Origin: Limonium bicolor
Lineage: Eukaryota > Streptophyta > Magnoliopsida > Caryophyllales > Plumbaginaceae
Assembly: GCA_023374045.1 (NCBI GenBank)
Contig: CM041777.1
Span: forward strand, 462,735,827 to 462,799,826
Length of the DNA stretch: 64,000 bases
Direction of reading: 5' to 3'
The notes beneath the pieces are model-generated. The model was not told the origin of the DNA and searched no databases. It worked only from the letters and a program-made list of their open reading frames with translations. Of the stretch, positions 26,186-38,300 are shown piece by piece (the stretch's first letter is position 1; every line of letters starts with the position of its first letter). The translations under genes were made by a program, and so were the position numbers.

Positions 26186-27668
26186 TGCTACCGGGCCACG
26201 CACAACTAATTGTCGTCTTAGCATGCGGTTGATTATATTTAATTCATGCATGCAACTGTAAACACACAACACATAATCATTTCGCCTCAACGGGCTCAAC
26301 AAACGGATAATATATCCTTACTTAATAAGTCACTCATAGTAATCCTTATCCCTAGAGTGTTCCTCCTCTATGGAGCTACTTCCTTAATAGACGACACTTA
26401 CCCTTAAATCGGGTTATCCTTAAACGCCTCTTTTCTCAAACTGGGATTCATATCCATGATCCACATACTCCACATTTTACAACATATAACATACACTACA
26501 TAACATCACACAACAACACTTTGCACGTTTCAACGTGCACAACATAACACCGCAATAATATTGCATCACAACAAAATACATAACATAACGGGAATGGTTC
26601 TCTTAGGAACCGACCCAAACATTGCTTATACACTGGTGAGCCTAGAGAATGTTGCCATTCTCATGATAAGCTCGTTATACAATAACAACAACACTCATTA
26701 CCGTCCTAATAGTCGGACGAGTAACTTAAGTTAAGATGGTTCGGGTTTGGAGGCCCGAACACACCACACAAACACATGTTCCCCCTAAACCGATCATAAG
26801 TCAGAATAGCTAAGCTTTGGAATAATCTAATGGGAGATCATAACCCGTGAGGGAAACAACCATAACAAAGAGAAGGGTAAGGCTAAGAAGGATACCCTCT
26901 CCCAAACAACGCGCGACCGGCCCAACTGGATTCCTCACTACTGTTAGTACATACTTACCTTAGATATTAGTTAGAACCCCACTACGGAGTCTATCACATC
27001 TACACATCATACAGTATTACAACTGTGTTAGACACACAAGGGAGATCCTACATTCACATACACATATCACACATTTAACGCACGCATAGCCGTGGTTAGT
27101 ACGTCCCATGGATCGGGTCGTTTACTCCGAATACCGAACTCTCATGTGATCCTAGACTCAGTTAACTAAGGTTAACACTTCCGAGGTTAAATGGTATCGG
27201 AGTTGCACACGCCACATAAATGAATTACTGTAAACTCATTACATGTTTAATCTTACAACGTGGCAAACAAACAGAAAAACACATTGGCATACAAGCCGGT
27301 GTAATCCGGTAGGACACAGGTTGCAAGAAAACCATACCTATCACCGGAGCCCACTTTACCACGTCCACTAATGTTCCTCGAGCAATTCTCGAACAACTGA
27401 TAACATTACATATACTTTTATTAACTTCGGGGTAACATGATTGTTTAATGTCTAATGCTTATAACTTTCCCCCGTTAACTTAGTTACATAACTTCACTTT
27501 TTAACTTGTTTTACTTTCACATTTTATTACAACTTTTCACCCACTTAATTGTCATTAAAACTCACCTAACATGTCCTTAACAACCTCATAACATCATTAA
27601 CCATCAATCCCCATCATTACGCATCATTTCTATACCTTAAACAATGTTTTTGGTCCATACAGCGCCTT

Positions 27669-27848
27669 GTCCGAACTTGTGTCCGGACTTCCCAAGTTCG
27701 GACGCTGTTCGAGGCCAAACCAGAGAAATAAATAGGTGTGTCCGAACTTCCCAGGTTCGGACGGTAGTTCGGACGCTGTTCGAAGATCAGAATATTCACG
27801 CGCACACAGGCAACGTCCGAACGTCCACATTCGGACGGTAGTTCGGAC
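27669..27848. repeat. Variable hairpin cassette, type 3 (A 5' LTR)
   Basis: Three units of about 75 bp with arms such as GTCCGAACTTCCC / AAGTTCGGAC. It is similar in type to the D cassette and unlike those in B, C and the solo LTR. Confidence 0.85.
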
Positions 27849-29453
27849 AGCCAAGAACTTCACTTTCCAAGTTTTGTTTCATCTATTCTCTTCATCCATT
27901 GACACCCAAGCTTCATACATGAACTTAGGCATATTCTAATACTAGAATATCACTTTGATTCACCTTAAAACATTGTCCAACTTGTTACTCAATCTTCTTA
28001 TCAAATCTCTTAACACTTGTAACATTTCCTTTTGGTTTTCCAAGTGGTGTTTCACCTTAAATGACCACTACACTAAGATGCTTCCTCACCTTCATAACAC
28101 CATCTCCCAAGCATCTCCTCTTACTAAGTAAATCCTCTTTTCACAACTTCTTGAATCCCTTTCTCAAAACCTTACCAAAACATCATTCCTTCCTTGTACA
28201 TCAACATTCCTATCCTTAAACAAACTTCTCCATGACTTTAATACATTCTCAATAACACACATTGAATTCCTAGAACTTCCAAGATAATACCTAAATCCGT
28301 GTATCACTCTAAATCACCTTAGCACATGTTTTCTTCCCTAGTAAAACATTTATCCCTTCCTAACATATCCTAGTTCACCAAAGTTCATTTAAGCACTTAC
28401 AACTCCTTATACATTATACAAATTTTGCCATAGCTTCTCTTGTATATACTCACATCCAAACACTTAGGTTTTTACCTTATTTCATTCAAGAACACCTAAA
28501 ATCCATCAAACACATTTTTGTACACAAACTTCACACATTTAGCACTACATCACAATATAGTGCATAACTTAAATTGCTTGGCACTTAGGCCCTTAAATTG
28601 CATAAACCTTAAACACTGAATTTCCCACATAAATAATGCCTTTGACCTGCAAATACACCCAACAATACATATGCCCTTAATAAACTCCTTGAGAGTATTT
28701 CACTAGGTCATTCACCTTTGGCTCCTTGGATAATTTTAACCAGCAATATAAGCTCATTTCTCCTAAGGCATTACACCACATTAGGTTAGTATGTTTACCT
28801 CTTTTCCACACAAACTTCTTTCTTGTTTCCTTATAAAACCGGTTAGGTATTTGATTCCTTGTCAACTACTACACAACATACAAGCAATGAAATGAGTATA
28901 CAAGCTTCAAGCTTAAACTCATCGTAAACCCTAGGTTTACATTGTTTCATAAACATTAATGTAGTTGTTTTACCTTGATCTTTGAAGAGAGTTTGAATAT
29001 CTATGAGAGAGGACTCCACCTAGTCCATAAGAGATTGGAATGAAGCTAGAACAAAGTCACACAAAGAGCTCCATCAATGTACATTTTCGGTCAAGGCAAA
29101 ACATGAAGGAAACTTGATTTTTCTTTGAGATTCCTTACCTAGAAGCAAAGGAGAGTAATATGTAGAAACACAAGCTCAAGCTCCATCAATGGTGATTCTC
29201 CATGGCACCAAAATTGAGCTCTTGAAGATTTGAAAAGATAGAAGTGTAGAGCTTGATGAGAGGAAGAGATTGGTGGTGTTTGTTTTTGATTTGGATAAGT
29301 GAGCTAGATTTTACAAGGGGTCAAAGATGGAGTTAATGGTGGTGTTGGTGTATTACCGAGAGAGAACAAGGAGAAGAGAGGTTGAAGAAGAGTGGAACCG
29401 TGTGAAATGAAGAAGGAAATGAGAGAAATGAGATTGGTTTTGCTTTTTGAAGA

Positions 29454-29461
29454 TATTTATA
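29454..29461 (-). promoter_or_regulatory. Candidate LTR TATA box (element A 5' LTR)
   Basis: TATAAATA on the minus strand, the counterpart of 1451-1458, followed by the CT-rich leader and a conserved AG/GTAAGG donor-like site further downstream. Confidence 0.45.
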
Positions 29462-30250
29462 ACTTAAAGCAAATAGTAACCTATGAGTCATCTTTATTTA
29501 CTTAACAAGTTAACATGTTTGGTGACTCATTACTACAAAAACCGGCCCCCTTTATATCACTAAGGGTATTTTAGTCTTTGTTTGTCAATTTAATTACTTA
29601 TGATAACATATGTTACAAACTAGTTTATAAAAATCACTATTCACAAAAACAAGGCACATAGAAGTGAAATTTTTGATTTCCCATTGATATAGACTTCCAA
29701 ATGTGATACTATATAGTACACATGTTAATTAAAGAGTAATGATGGACATTTAGCCATTCAAAACTCATTTACAAGACAATTTTTCAAAAACGTGCTTTAA
29801 GACTCCTTAAAGCACATTTTGTGTTTTAACTTGTTTTCAAGCTTGGTTTTCTTTAGAAATTGATTTAATATGTTCATTAACATATAAATAAGGTATAGGT
29901 ATGACCATTAGGTCTTATACAAATTTATCCCAAGCTTAGAGCACTTTTAGCCCATATTGACCTTAAGGTATTTATTTATGTTTTGTTTAGTTCCAATGTC
30001 TACCAAGGTTCTCTAAGGACTTAATTTGCCTTATTAAATCATAATTGAATATTATTAAGTCTTGGTAGGCTCTTTGGGTCCTAACCAAGTTCACTCATAG
30101 CTTAGAGCATGTTTTTGCTCAAACTGTATCTTAGTGCTTTATTGCATTTACTATGGTTTAAATTGTTCACTGATGTTTCTAAGGCACTTTTTAGCCTTTA
30201 CATATCATAGTTTGATATTTAAACCACATATCGAGGTTTGGGGTATTTCA

Positions 30251-30500
30251 ATATATGACGGTTCCAACCAGAACCGTGGTATATAATACAACGCGTCAAA
30301 CTATATATGACGGTTCCGTCAGAACCGTGGTATAAAATACGCTATATACAACGGTTCTGCGTGGAACCGTGGTATAAAATCTCCCGCCGACACTTTTTGT
30401 GACGGTTATGCTAATAATCGTGGTATAAAAGTTTTAAATGACGGTTATGAGATTAACCGTGGTTTAAAATGCGTCATTTAAAATCTTTTTTCTACTAGTG
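30251..30500. mobile_element. CACTA (En/Spm-type) transposon end with subterminal hairpin repeats
   Basis: The right edge reads, on the minus strand, CACTAGTAGAAAAAAG, a typical plant CACTA terminus. Inside it are five units of about 45-55 bp, each with ACGGTT..AACCGTGGTATAAAA. Several units form small hairpins (GGTTC..GAACC). Such repeats bind the element's own TnpA-type protein in known CACTA elements. The left continuation lies beyond element A, outside the window, so A appears to have inserted into this transposon. No transposase is visible. Confidence 0.75.
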
Positions 30501-31148
30501 AAGCCTATTTTGTATAATTATGTTATGTAGACTTTCCACTATAATCTATTTAAGCAATATTTTGATTCTTGTCCTTAATGCGCTTTAATCTTCAAGCCAA
30601 TTATTAAAGTGATATTTGTAGTTCTCTTGTCAAAATGCGGTGCTAAGACAAGGTTCTAGACAAAAGAAGTCAAATCAGGTTAACGACTAGAAGCGTGTCT
30701 CGCCTATAGGTTAATCCGTCTCCAATAGGAATTAATAATAAAGCAATTAATTTATAATAACTTGGGCAAGGATTGCCGCTTGTTGTTTAAGTTAATTAGG
30801 GTTTATTGTACAAGGACCGGTCAATGAACTAATTGAGATTCCTGAGTTTATTGTTAAAGTGGGAAAGTTTATATTAATATAATTGGATGAAATAGGTGAG
30901 CAGAACAACTCAGGGTGCTTCCTAAAAACAAAAGAGTTTTATAAACCGCTGTTATTATTATTCTGTTTTGATTAATTGTTCTTTTTACTGTTTTGTTTAC
31001 ATTAAGTGTTAAACCACAATTTCCCTAAAAAAAGTGATAAGTTTCTGTTCAATAGTCTAATTAGAATTCTCATTTAATTTACACTATCAGTTAAACCACA
31101 GCAAGGTCCCCAAGAGTTCGACAACCCCACAATTCCACTATTCCGCAA
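30501..31148. other. Intergenic sequence without a recognised gene
   Basis: AT-rich DNA with no usable frame. A segment near 31090-31160 (CAAGGTCCCCAAGAGTTCGA, then AC/AT-rich) recalls the ends of some plant gypsy LTRs, but this is only an impression and no LTR edge could be defined. Confidence 0.4.
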
Positions 31149-32110
31149 AACGATAGGTACACTGCCTAAGTGGTAGAAGTAGTCACATATTCTCCAACAG
31201 AAAGCTTCAATTTGCCTGAAACCCAACCCACCTTGATCAAAATCATCACACACTGCATCCTATTTTTTCCAATGCATGGTTTTCTTTTTTCAGAGCCCGA
31301 CCACCAAAACTGCGCACACATAGCATTAATCTTCTCAATGATCCCAATTGGCAATTTAAACAAAGACATAGTAAAGGTAGGGATAGCTTGGAGAACACTC
31401 ATGATAAGAATGGATCTGGCAGCATGAGAAACAGGCCTATTCCAACAATGGACTTTTTTTTAATGGAATCAAGAAGGTAGCTAAATGTCTTTTTTGTTTC
31501 TTCCCACTTTAATAGGGAGACCAAGGTATTTAGAGAAAGATTTGACTTGATGGACATTTAGGATCCCTGAAAGGCTATCTTTCATCTGTTGAGGAATTTT
31601 TTACTGAAGACAAATTCAGATTTTTCTTGGTTAATTTGGTGGCCAGAAGCTACAAGAAAGGAGTTAAGGATATTGGCTAAGGTTTGGATGTTTGAAGAGT
31701 TTGCTTTCCCATAGAAAATTATATCATCTGCAAAAGCCAAATGAGAAATGGGGGGGGGGGGGGGGCATTGTTTGCAAGCTGGATCCCTTCATAAGTAAGG
31801 TCTGTCATGACATTGTTAAGGGTTCTGATTAAAGTTTCTTGGGCAATAATAAACAGGAAAGGGGAAATGGGGTCTCCCTGCCTAATACCTCTCTTTTAAG
31901 TGAAACATCTCCCCGGAATACCATTCACTATAATATAGCCCTTCACTGTAGTAACACGGTTCATCACAGAATTCTTGAAACATCGGGGAAACCCATGACT
32001 CGGATTATTTTGTCAAGGAATTCCCAACTCACTCAGTCTATCATAAGCTTTACTGAGTCTATTTTGCACGAAAACAGTAGCTCTCGCTTTCAGTTCGATC
32101 TAGGAAAAGG
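31149..32110 (-). pseudogene. LINE (non-LTR) reverse transcriptase fragment
   Basis: Read on the minus strand, the pieces in order are: an AYDRLSWEFL-like segment (about 32060-32010), RGIRQGDPISPFLF (about 31892-31850), ISHLAFADDIIFYG with the catalytic FADD at 31723-31734, and SVLQAIPTFTMSLFKLP at about 31400. This is the order in plant L1-type reverse transcriptases. The frame is broken: a TAA precedes the RGIRQGDP motif, and FADD is out of frame with RGIRQGDP across a run of 16 C. Both ends are truncated, with no endonuclease domain, so it is inactive. The 31166-31402 frame is its best-preserved part. Confidence 0.85.
31750..31765. repeat. Homopolymer G16
   Basis: Sixteen consecutive G within the LINE fragment, directly before the codons for ISHLAFADD on the minus strand. 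It accounts for part of the frame disruption. Confidence 0.9.
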
Positions 32111-32642
32111 AATGTAGAGGACAGGAAATACACAGAAGAAGACAAGAAACCCAGAGTGCCCGTATGAAAGCAAAAAACCACCACTCTACTGTTAGTCTGT
32201 AACGCACTTTAAGGTCGATTTGATTGCAGGGACACCACATGCAGAGGAAGGAGGGTGGTGAAGTAAAATTGCCACGCGTCAGTCATCCGCTGCAACTGCC
32301 TTTTTGCGGGTCCTTTTCCTCCTTCACCCTGCCTTTTTCATTTCTACTTCTGCCGCGAAATCGTTTCTCATCACACGATACAGAGGAGCTGACTCGGTTC
32401 TGACCCACCTTCTTCTTCCTCCCAATTCCAAAGAGAGCGCAGAGTGAAGTAGCCTGACTGCTTCTGCCTGACCTGAGATTTTAAGCCCATCTTCTCGTCA
32501 TTTTGTGGGTTGTTGGGAGATCGTCGTCGTCCCCAAATTCGTTAGGCTTGATACTTCATTGAGGCGAGGCTGGAGAGAGAGGAGCAGAAAGTGACAGAGA
32601 TACAGACAGACCGAAAAATTAGTTATGCATAAAGGAGCAAAA
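32111..32642 (+). promoter_or_regulatory. Promoter and 5' leader of the Di19-like gene
   Basis: About 530 bp between the LINE remnant and the start codon. It is CT-rich and less AT-rich than its surroundings. No clear TATA box is seen. CACGCGTC at 32273-32280 contains ACGCGT, the core of the ABA coupling element CE3; a role is speculative. The leader just before the ATG is purine-rich (AAAGGAGCAAAA). Confidence 0.5.
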
Positions 32643-34396
32643 ATGGATGCGGACTATTTGGCTTCAAAGATCCACTCGGCTAAGCATCTTTCTGCTTTCC
32701 TTTCAGCCAAACATATCAGCGCTGGTAATCCCCTTTTCCTTTCCTCCGCCAATTTTAATTTATGGGGATTGAATTTGTTGGGTACTTGTAATTTGATCTC
32801 CTAGAAATCAACATCCGCCCTAAATCCCACCCCCACCACGCGCAAAAGGGAAAAAGAGAGGTAAAAAGCTAAAAGGGAGACTGGAATCTTAAATGGGTAT
32901 TTAAATTAAATGGGAGATTCCTAATTTTCACCTGCAAACAGTGATAGGGTATGAAATTAATAGTTGGTCGAATCTTACGAAGTTCAGATTCTTCCTTTTT
33001 GGCGTAGCTCACCTGTCTGTGGTGTGGCGTACTGTAGACTGAAAACATTCCGTGATTCTTTGTTTGTTTTGGAAGAGAGCCATTTGGCATTGGATGATAC
33101 TACGGAGGTACACGAAGATGCAAGAACTTATGTGACCTGCCCGTTCTGTTACATTGATACCGACCTCACTCTGCTTTGTAGCCATCTTCAAGAAGAGCAC
33201 TGCTTTGATGTCAAGGATGCGGTTGGTTTCCCCTCTCTCTCTTGTCTGGTTAATCATGTAATTGTTCCCTCATGAAAGAACTCAATCAATCATATCTATA
33301 TTTACAGTATTAATATTGGCTACTCAGAACAATTGGGAAAACAAGACCATTGTGGAATTAATGGTCTAGCCATTGCTCAAACAGCTGTGGCCAATGCTAT
33401 TCACTTAATTTTTTCTGTAGGTGTTTTGAATCAAATTCATTAGGATATCTTTCACTAGTCATAGTATAATTTGAACTGTGGGATGGGTTGAAATTATATT
33501 CGGAGTTTCGGGTCAACAGTTGATTTTCATACACTGAATTTGTCATATGTGTCGATATCTTCTTACAAAGTCCCAATTGTATAGCTTTTCACCATTATTG
33601 ATTGCTGTCTACTTTTAGTTTTGTCCGTCTGCGCAATGAATCTTGGGAAGGACGTGGCTACTCATTTCAGGATGCATCACGGGAGTTCATTAAAGGTAAT
33701 TACCAAGTCTTTACCTTACCATTCATAACAACGCAGATATTGTCTAAGCCCGTAAGCACAAAGAATCAATATTTGGATGGAGGGACTTGTTAAGAAATCT
33801 TGCCGTGCATGATTTTGGGTCTGTTTTCATTGTTCTATCTGGCAGAATAGAAGGAAATCAGACAAGTCTACCTTCTGGCGCAAACATATAGAAGATCTAC
33901 GCTCATTCTACAGTTTGGCTGCTAAAGCTGGAGCTGGAAATATACAAGATTTTTCACCAGATCCTCTTCTCGCTCCATTTCTCTGCAGTGTGTCATATTC
34001 AGACCCTAACCTGATATACCCCAAGAGAAGGCAGCGACTATTTCCAACACAGAAAGGTAGGGTACATTCTTTTCCTGTAAATTTGATTCCTTTGATGCAG
34101 TGATACCAATTATAATTAACCTGCTTAGAAAACTTATCAACTGAAGAGTGACTAATCCTTCTTTGATAAAGACGATTCTGTTGTTTGAGATATCTTCATC
34201 ACCTAGCAATCACTTAGAGCCTTGTTGCTTTCAATCTTTTGCCATCTTGGTACACATTGTGGTGCTGTACAGATATTGGTTCTTTTCTTTGTGGTATTAA
34301 TGTTCTTTCTTCATGTTTGCAGCTCCCAATTTGATAGAGTTGAGAGAGAAGACTATGAGGATAGAATGCAGAAGGCAGAGTTCATTCAGCAGATGA
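32643..34396 (+). CDS. Di19-type (drought-induced 19) zinc-finger protein, five exons
   Basis: Exons inferred from GT-AG boundaries: 32643-32724, 33076-33225, 33619-33695, 33846-34056, 34323-34396. They total 594 nt (197 aa plus stop) with one continuous frame. Di19 proteins are nuclear, have two atypical Cys2/His2 fingers and act in drought, salt and light responses. Exon 1 begins MDADYLASKIHSAK. Exon 2 carries finger 1 (TCPFCY..LCSHLQEEH). Exon 3 carries finger 2 (VCAMNLGKDVATHFRMHHG). Exon 4 has a basic RRK patch and the Di19 C-terminal domain (SPDPLLAPFLC). Exon 5 ends SSFSR. The length is close to family members. Oddity: the expected CPxC of finger 2 reads LSVC, so one zinc-binding Cys is missing. 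An in-frame ATG at 32625 would add six residues. It is the only intact-looking host gene here. Confidence 0.85.
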
Positions 34397-34998
34397 TGTT
34401 ATCCGCCATGGTGTGAGCATATTGGCTAATTCGGATTACTCTTGAGACATTGCACTTGCTATGAAAGCTAGAAGTGATGGTATCATCTTATTTTATCTTT
34501 GAACCATTTCCCTTGAAGTTGAGACATTGAGTACCGTATCACTATAGTTTAAGGAGAATCTCATGATGTGTGCATGCTTCAAGCTTCTGCCAATTCAGAT
34601 TATTCTTAACTGTGTTATAAGCCCAGCCAGGTTTGCAGCTTTATCAGCTAGATAATACTACAATGTTATAATGTGATTTGAGCCTTTGTCCTATGTTAGA
34701 GCCTAAGGCGAAGTAAATCCTCGAACTTACATGACACTCAGATTAACAGTTGAAGTTATATATAGTGCAGTTCCCTTATTTAATAAGTTTCTTATTTGCT
34801 TGCTTTGATACTTGATCAATATTTGTATTGGGATGCTTAATTTTCAAAAATATTATTTGTACTGGGATGTCAATATAGTGTCTACATTACAAATGCGCGA
34901 GGAACATGGCGAGGGGATGTACAAACATTTATGTGGTTCGGAGATGACCTGGTCTATGGAAATTTTGACAGCGGATAGAGCTATAATATGCGAATGTG
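34397..34998 (+). other. 3' flank of the Di19-like gene
   Basis: About 600 bp of AT-rich sequence between the stop codon and the copia LTR, presumably containing the 3' UTR. Two similar stretches near 34415 and 34590 share a GCYAATTCRGATTAYTCTT-like core, perhaps a local duplication. No further gene is seen, and the polyadenylation site cannot be placed with confidence. Confidence 0.45.
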
Positions 34999-35306
34999 TG
35001 TTACTCCCACAAGGTTTGAATTAAAGGAGTAGAAAATATAGAAATGTGGTTTTATTTTTTAGGAAGTGGAAGCGATCGACAAAGACTTTGAGATTTCTTA
35101 TTGATTGATACGTAGAGAGCGTAGAGCTCAAAGGAGAAAAAGAATGTCTATTTTCTCGCTCCTTAAAATGAAACAGAAAGCATACAGTATTTATATGAAA
35201 AGAAGAGAAGAGAAAACATTAAACGCATCGTATTAAAGCTAGAATACTAACATAATGTCGTATCTAACTCTGATAGTAATTAACTGAATGAGTGACAAAC
35301 CCAATA
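34999..35306 (-). mobile_element. Copia element 3' LTR
   Basis: A 308-bp LTR whose left edge is TGTTACTCCC. The right edge is CCCAATA, so in element orientation it starts TA rather than TG, suggesting one mutated base. It abuts a typical copia polypurine tract. The other LTR is absent from the window. It lies about 600 bp downstream of the Di19 stop codon. Confidence 0.75.
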
Positions 35307-35318
35307 CGCCCCCTCAAT
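35307..35318 (-). promoter_or_regulatory. Copia polypurine tract
   Basis: The minus strand reads ATTGAGGGGGCG, immediately before the LTR. It overlaps the pol stop codon region. Confidence 0.75.
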
Positions 35319-35365
35319 CCTGAGCCGTAGATTGATCGAGGTCTGGATTGTAGGAAGAAGGTAAA
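35314..35365 (-). pseudogene. Copia pol C-terminal tail, split from the rest by element C
   Basis: On the minus strand this encodes the last residues of the copia polyprotein, ending STAQD and TGA (35314-35316) just upstream of the polypurine tract. The preceding codons lie 14 kb away at 49389 onward. Removing element C and one GTAAA copy makes the two parts contiguous in frame. Confidence 0.8.
35361..35365. repeat. Target-site duplication (left) of element C: GTAAA
   Basis: GTAAA precedes the TG of C's LTR and is repeated at 49384-49388. Confidence 0.92.
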
Positions 35366-38300
35366 TGTAACACCCCATCCAACATTAACATACTTACAAC
35401 AAACTGCAGCGGAAGAACAACCTCATCACATTACTTAACTTGTTGGTGTTACACGCCGTTAGCCACCCACGTGGCTAACAAGGCTAATACATACACAATG
35501 TACCGGTCTGATGGGCTAAATTCCCGAGCAACTATACATTAGTATCCCTTTCCATTAACAACAACAACAACATACACCTTATCAACTATACCGAGTATTT
35601 ATAAACTGTTGCCGACAACAATTTCGGTCTTACTACACCTACTGTCTACATACACTTAAAAGTTTACCCATGTACAGTGTCTACCCCGTCTTACTCTCGG
35701 ACGGCTTCCAGCTCTCTGTACCTGAAATAAGAAAAGAAGAGAAAGGGTGGCCCCCAAGGGGCTCAGCACCTTTGCTGGTATGGTAATCCCGCAGCCCACA
35801 TGCTATCGGGCCACGCACAACTACTTGTCGTCTTAGCATGCGGTTGATTATATTTAATCATACATGTAACAACGAACTCACATCTCATAACATTCGCCTC
35901 AACGGGCTCAACAAACGGATAATATAACCTTACTTAATGAGTCACTCGTGGTATAAATCATCCCTAGAGTGTTCCTCCTCTGATGGAGCTACTTCCTTAA
36001 TAGACGACACATACCCTTAATTCGGGTTACCCTTAAACGCCTCTTATCACAAACTGGGAATCATATCCATGATCCACACACTTCACATTTTACAACATAT
36101 AACATACACTACATAACAACACTTAACAACACTCTGCACGTTTCCATGTGCACAACATAACACCGCAATAGATATTGCATCACAACAAAACACATAACAT
36201 AACGGGAATGGTCCTCTCAGGAACCGACCCAAACATCACTAACACACTGGTGAGCCTAGAGATTGTTGCCAGTCTCATGATAAGCTCGTTACATAACTCG
36301 TTACCGTCTCGTTAAATGGACGGTTAACTTAACACAAGGTGTCTCGGATATAGTGATCCAAGCACACCGAAACAAACATAACAATAGTATGCCCCTGTGG
36401 CCCGACGTGAGTCAGTAATAGCCTTGGTTAAGCTAAAGGGAAGGTTGGGAACCAAATTGGAAAACAACCATAACATACAGAGAGGATCGAACCTGCTATG
36501 ACAACGACCCCCATACTCACACGCGTGGCCGGAACAGACCGGACTCCTCACTCCCCCCGTTAGCACTTATTAGAAGTTCAACTTTGAACTTTATTAAACA
36601 AACACAACATTGGGTTAAGTCTTGTTAGACATACACAAGGGAAGAGAGAGTCATACACTCACATACAAACATCACGCACAAACATCACATAACCAACTCA
36701 CGCATAGCCGTGGTTAGAACGTTCCTTAAGTCGGAAACGTTGTTACCGGATACCGTTCTCTTACGTTCACCTAATAGTGGTTAACTAGCCCTTCAAGCGT
36801 ATTTGAGGTTACCGGTATCGGCACGTAAACATACAATAACATTAACGACTGTAAACTCGTTTCATGATTTATCTCATAACGTGGCAAACATACAGAAAAA
36901 CACGTTGGCATACAAGCCGGTGTAATCCGGTAGGACACAGGTTGCAAGAAAACCATACCTGTCACCGGAGTCCACTTATCCTGTCCATTTATGTTCCTCG
37001 AGCAATTCTCGAACAACTGTTAACATCACACGTGTTTTCATTAACATCGGGGTTTGCTTGATCATTTAATGTCAATGCTTAATTTTTCCCCGTTAACTTG
37101 GTTACATAACTTAACATTTTTAACTTGTTTTACTCTCACATTTTAATACAACTTTTAGCCCATTTTATCGTCACTAAAACTCACCTACATGTCCTCAACA
37201 TCCTTATATCATCATTACTTACCAATCCCCATCATCACATATCATTTCATAACCTTAAACCATGTTTTTGGTCCGACCGACCCACCGTCCGACCCACAGC
37301 TGGGTCGGTCCATTACAGAACCCTTTTTACTTCCTTATTAACATGCCCGTCCGACCCACGTCCGACTCACTCGACTGGGTCGGACCATGTGCGAACATTT
37401 TCTTCCTTTGAAACTTGACCGACCGACCCATGTCCGACCCACCCTTTTGGGTCGGACCATTACCGAACACATTCCTAACATCTAACAGAGGCTCGACCGA
37501 CCCAAAACTGGGTCGGACCCCTGGGTCGGTCGCCTTCTAAACTTACCCAAACTTTGCCAAATCTTCACCAAACTTCTCCTAAGGCCTCTTAATGTGTTCT
37601 AACATCATTTGGCACTTCAAACACACCCTTAAGACATTCTTAAACACTCACAAAACTATTTTTTTAATTCCTTAAACCTTTACTTATATCTCCACAAAAT
37701 TCCTAACACTTACAATGTTTTCTCCTTATGATTTCTAGGTGGCATTTCACCTATAATGACCACAATACCAAGGTGTATCCTCTACACCTTATCATCACCT
37801 CTCGACTTCTTTTCTTACTAACTAAATCTCCTTTTTCACATCATACCTAAACATCACTTATTCCTTGAACACCAACCTTACCTAAACCTTAAACAACTTC
37901 TCCAAGACTTTAATACATTCACAAAACACCCATTGAATTCCTAGAACTTCCAAGATAACACCTAAATCCTTGCATCACTCCAAATCACCTTAACACATGT
38001 TTTCTTCTCAAGTAAACATTTATTCACCTTTAACACTTCCTAGTTCACCAAGACCATTTAAAACACTTAGAACTTCTCACACATTTTTTTCCAAATTTGG
38101 CCATAGCTTCTCTTGTATATACTCACAACCAAACACTTAGGTTTTTACCTTATTTCATTCAAAACACCTAAAATCCATCAAACACATTTTTATACACAAA
38201 CTTCACACATTAAGCACTACATCACAATATAGTGCATAACTTAAATTGCTTGGCACTTAGGCCCTTAAATAACATGGCTCTTAGGCCCTTAAATTGCATA

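Larger units (their letters stand above)
26186..30250 (-). mobile_element. 5' LTR of element A, second part
   Basis: Continuation of the LTR begun at 11751; the two parts total about 4.5 kb. It ends GGGGTATTTCA at 30250 against CACTA-type sequence. It pairs with 1-2247, and both lack a short tandem duplication seen in the other LTRs near the conserved CTTAGGCCCTTAA. Confidence 0.9.

Noticed and set aside
30501..31148. Degraded gypsy LTR end
   Set aside because: Only a vague resemblance near 31090-31160; no LTR edge, primer site or duplication could be defined.
33009..33257. Minus-strand 82-codon frame
   Set aside because: It is a shadow of Di19 exon 2 and its flanking intron.
37271..37531. 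Regularly spaced repeats resembling a CRISPR array
   Set aside because: Only 3-4 units, each with internal long inverted repeats and variable length, inside a plant LTR; there are no unique spacers and no cas genes.
37271..37531. ACCGAC motifs as DRE/CRT drought-response elements
   Set aside because: They occur in the C cassette and some solo-LTR units but not in B or D cassettes, so they are not a conserved family property.
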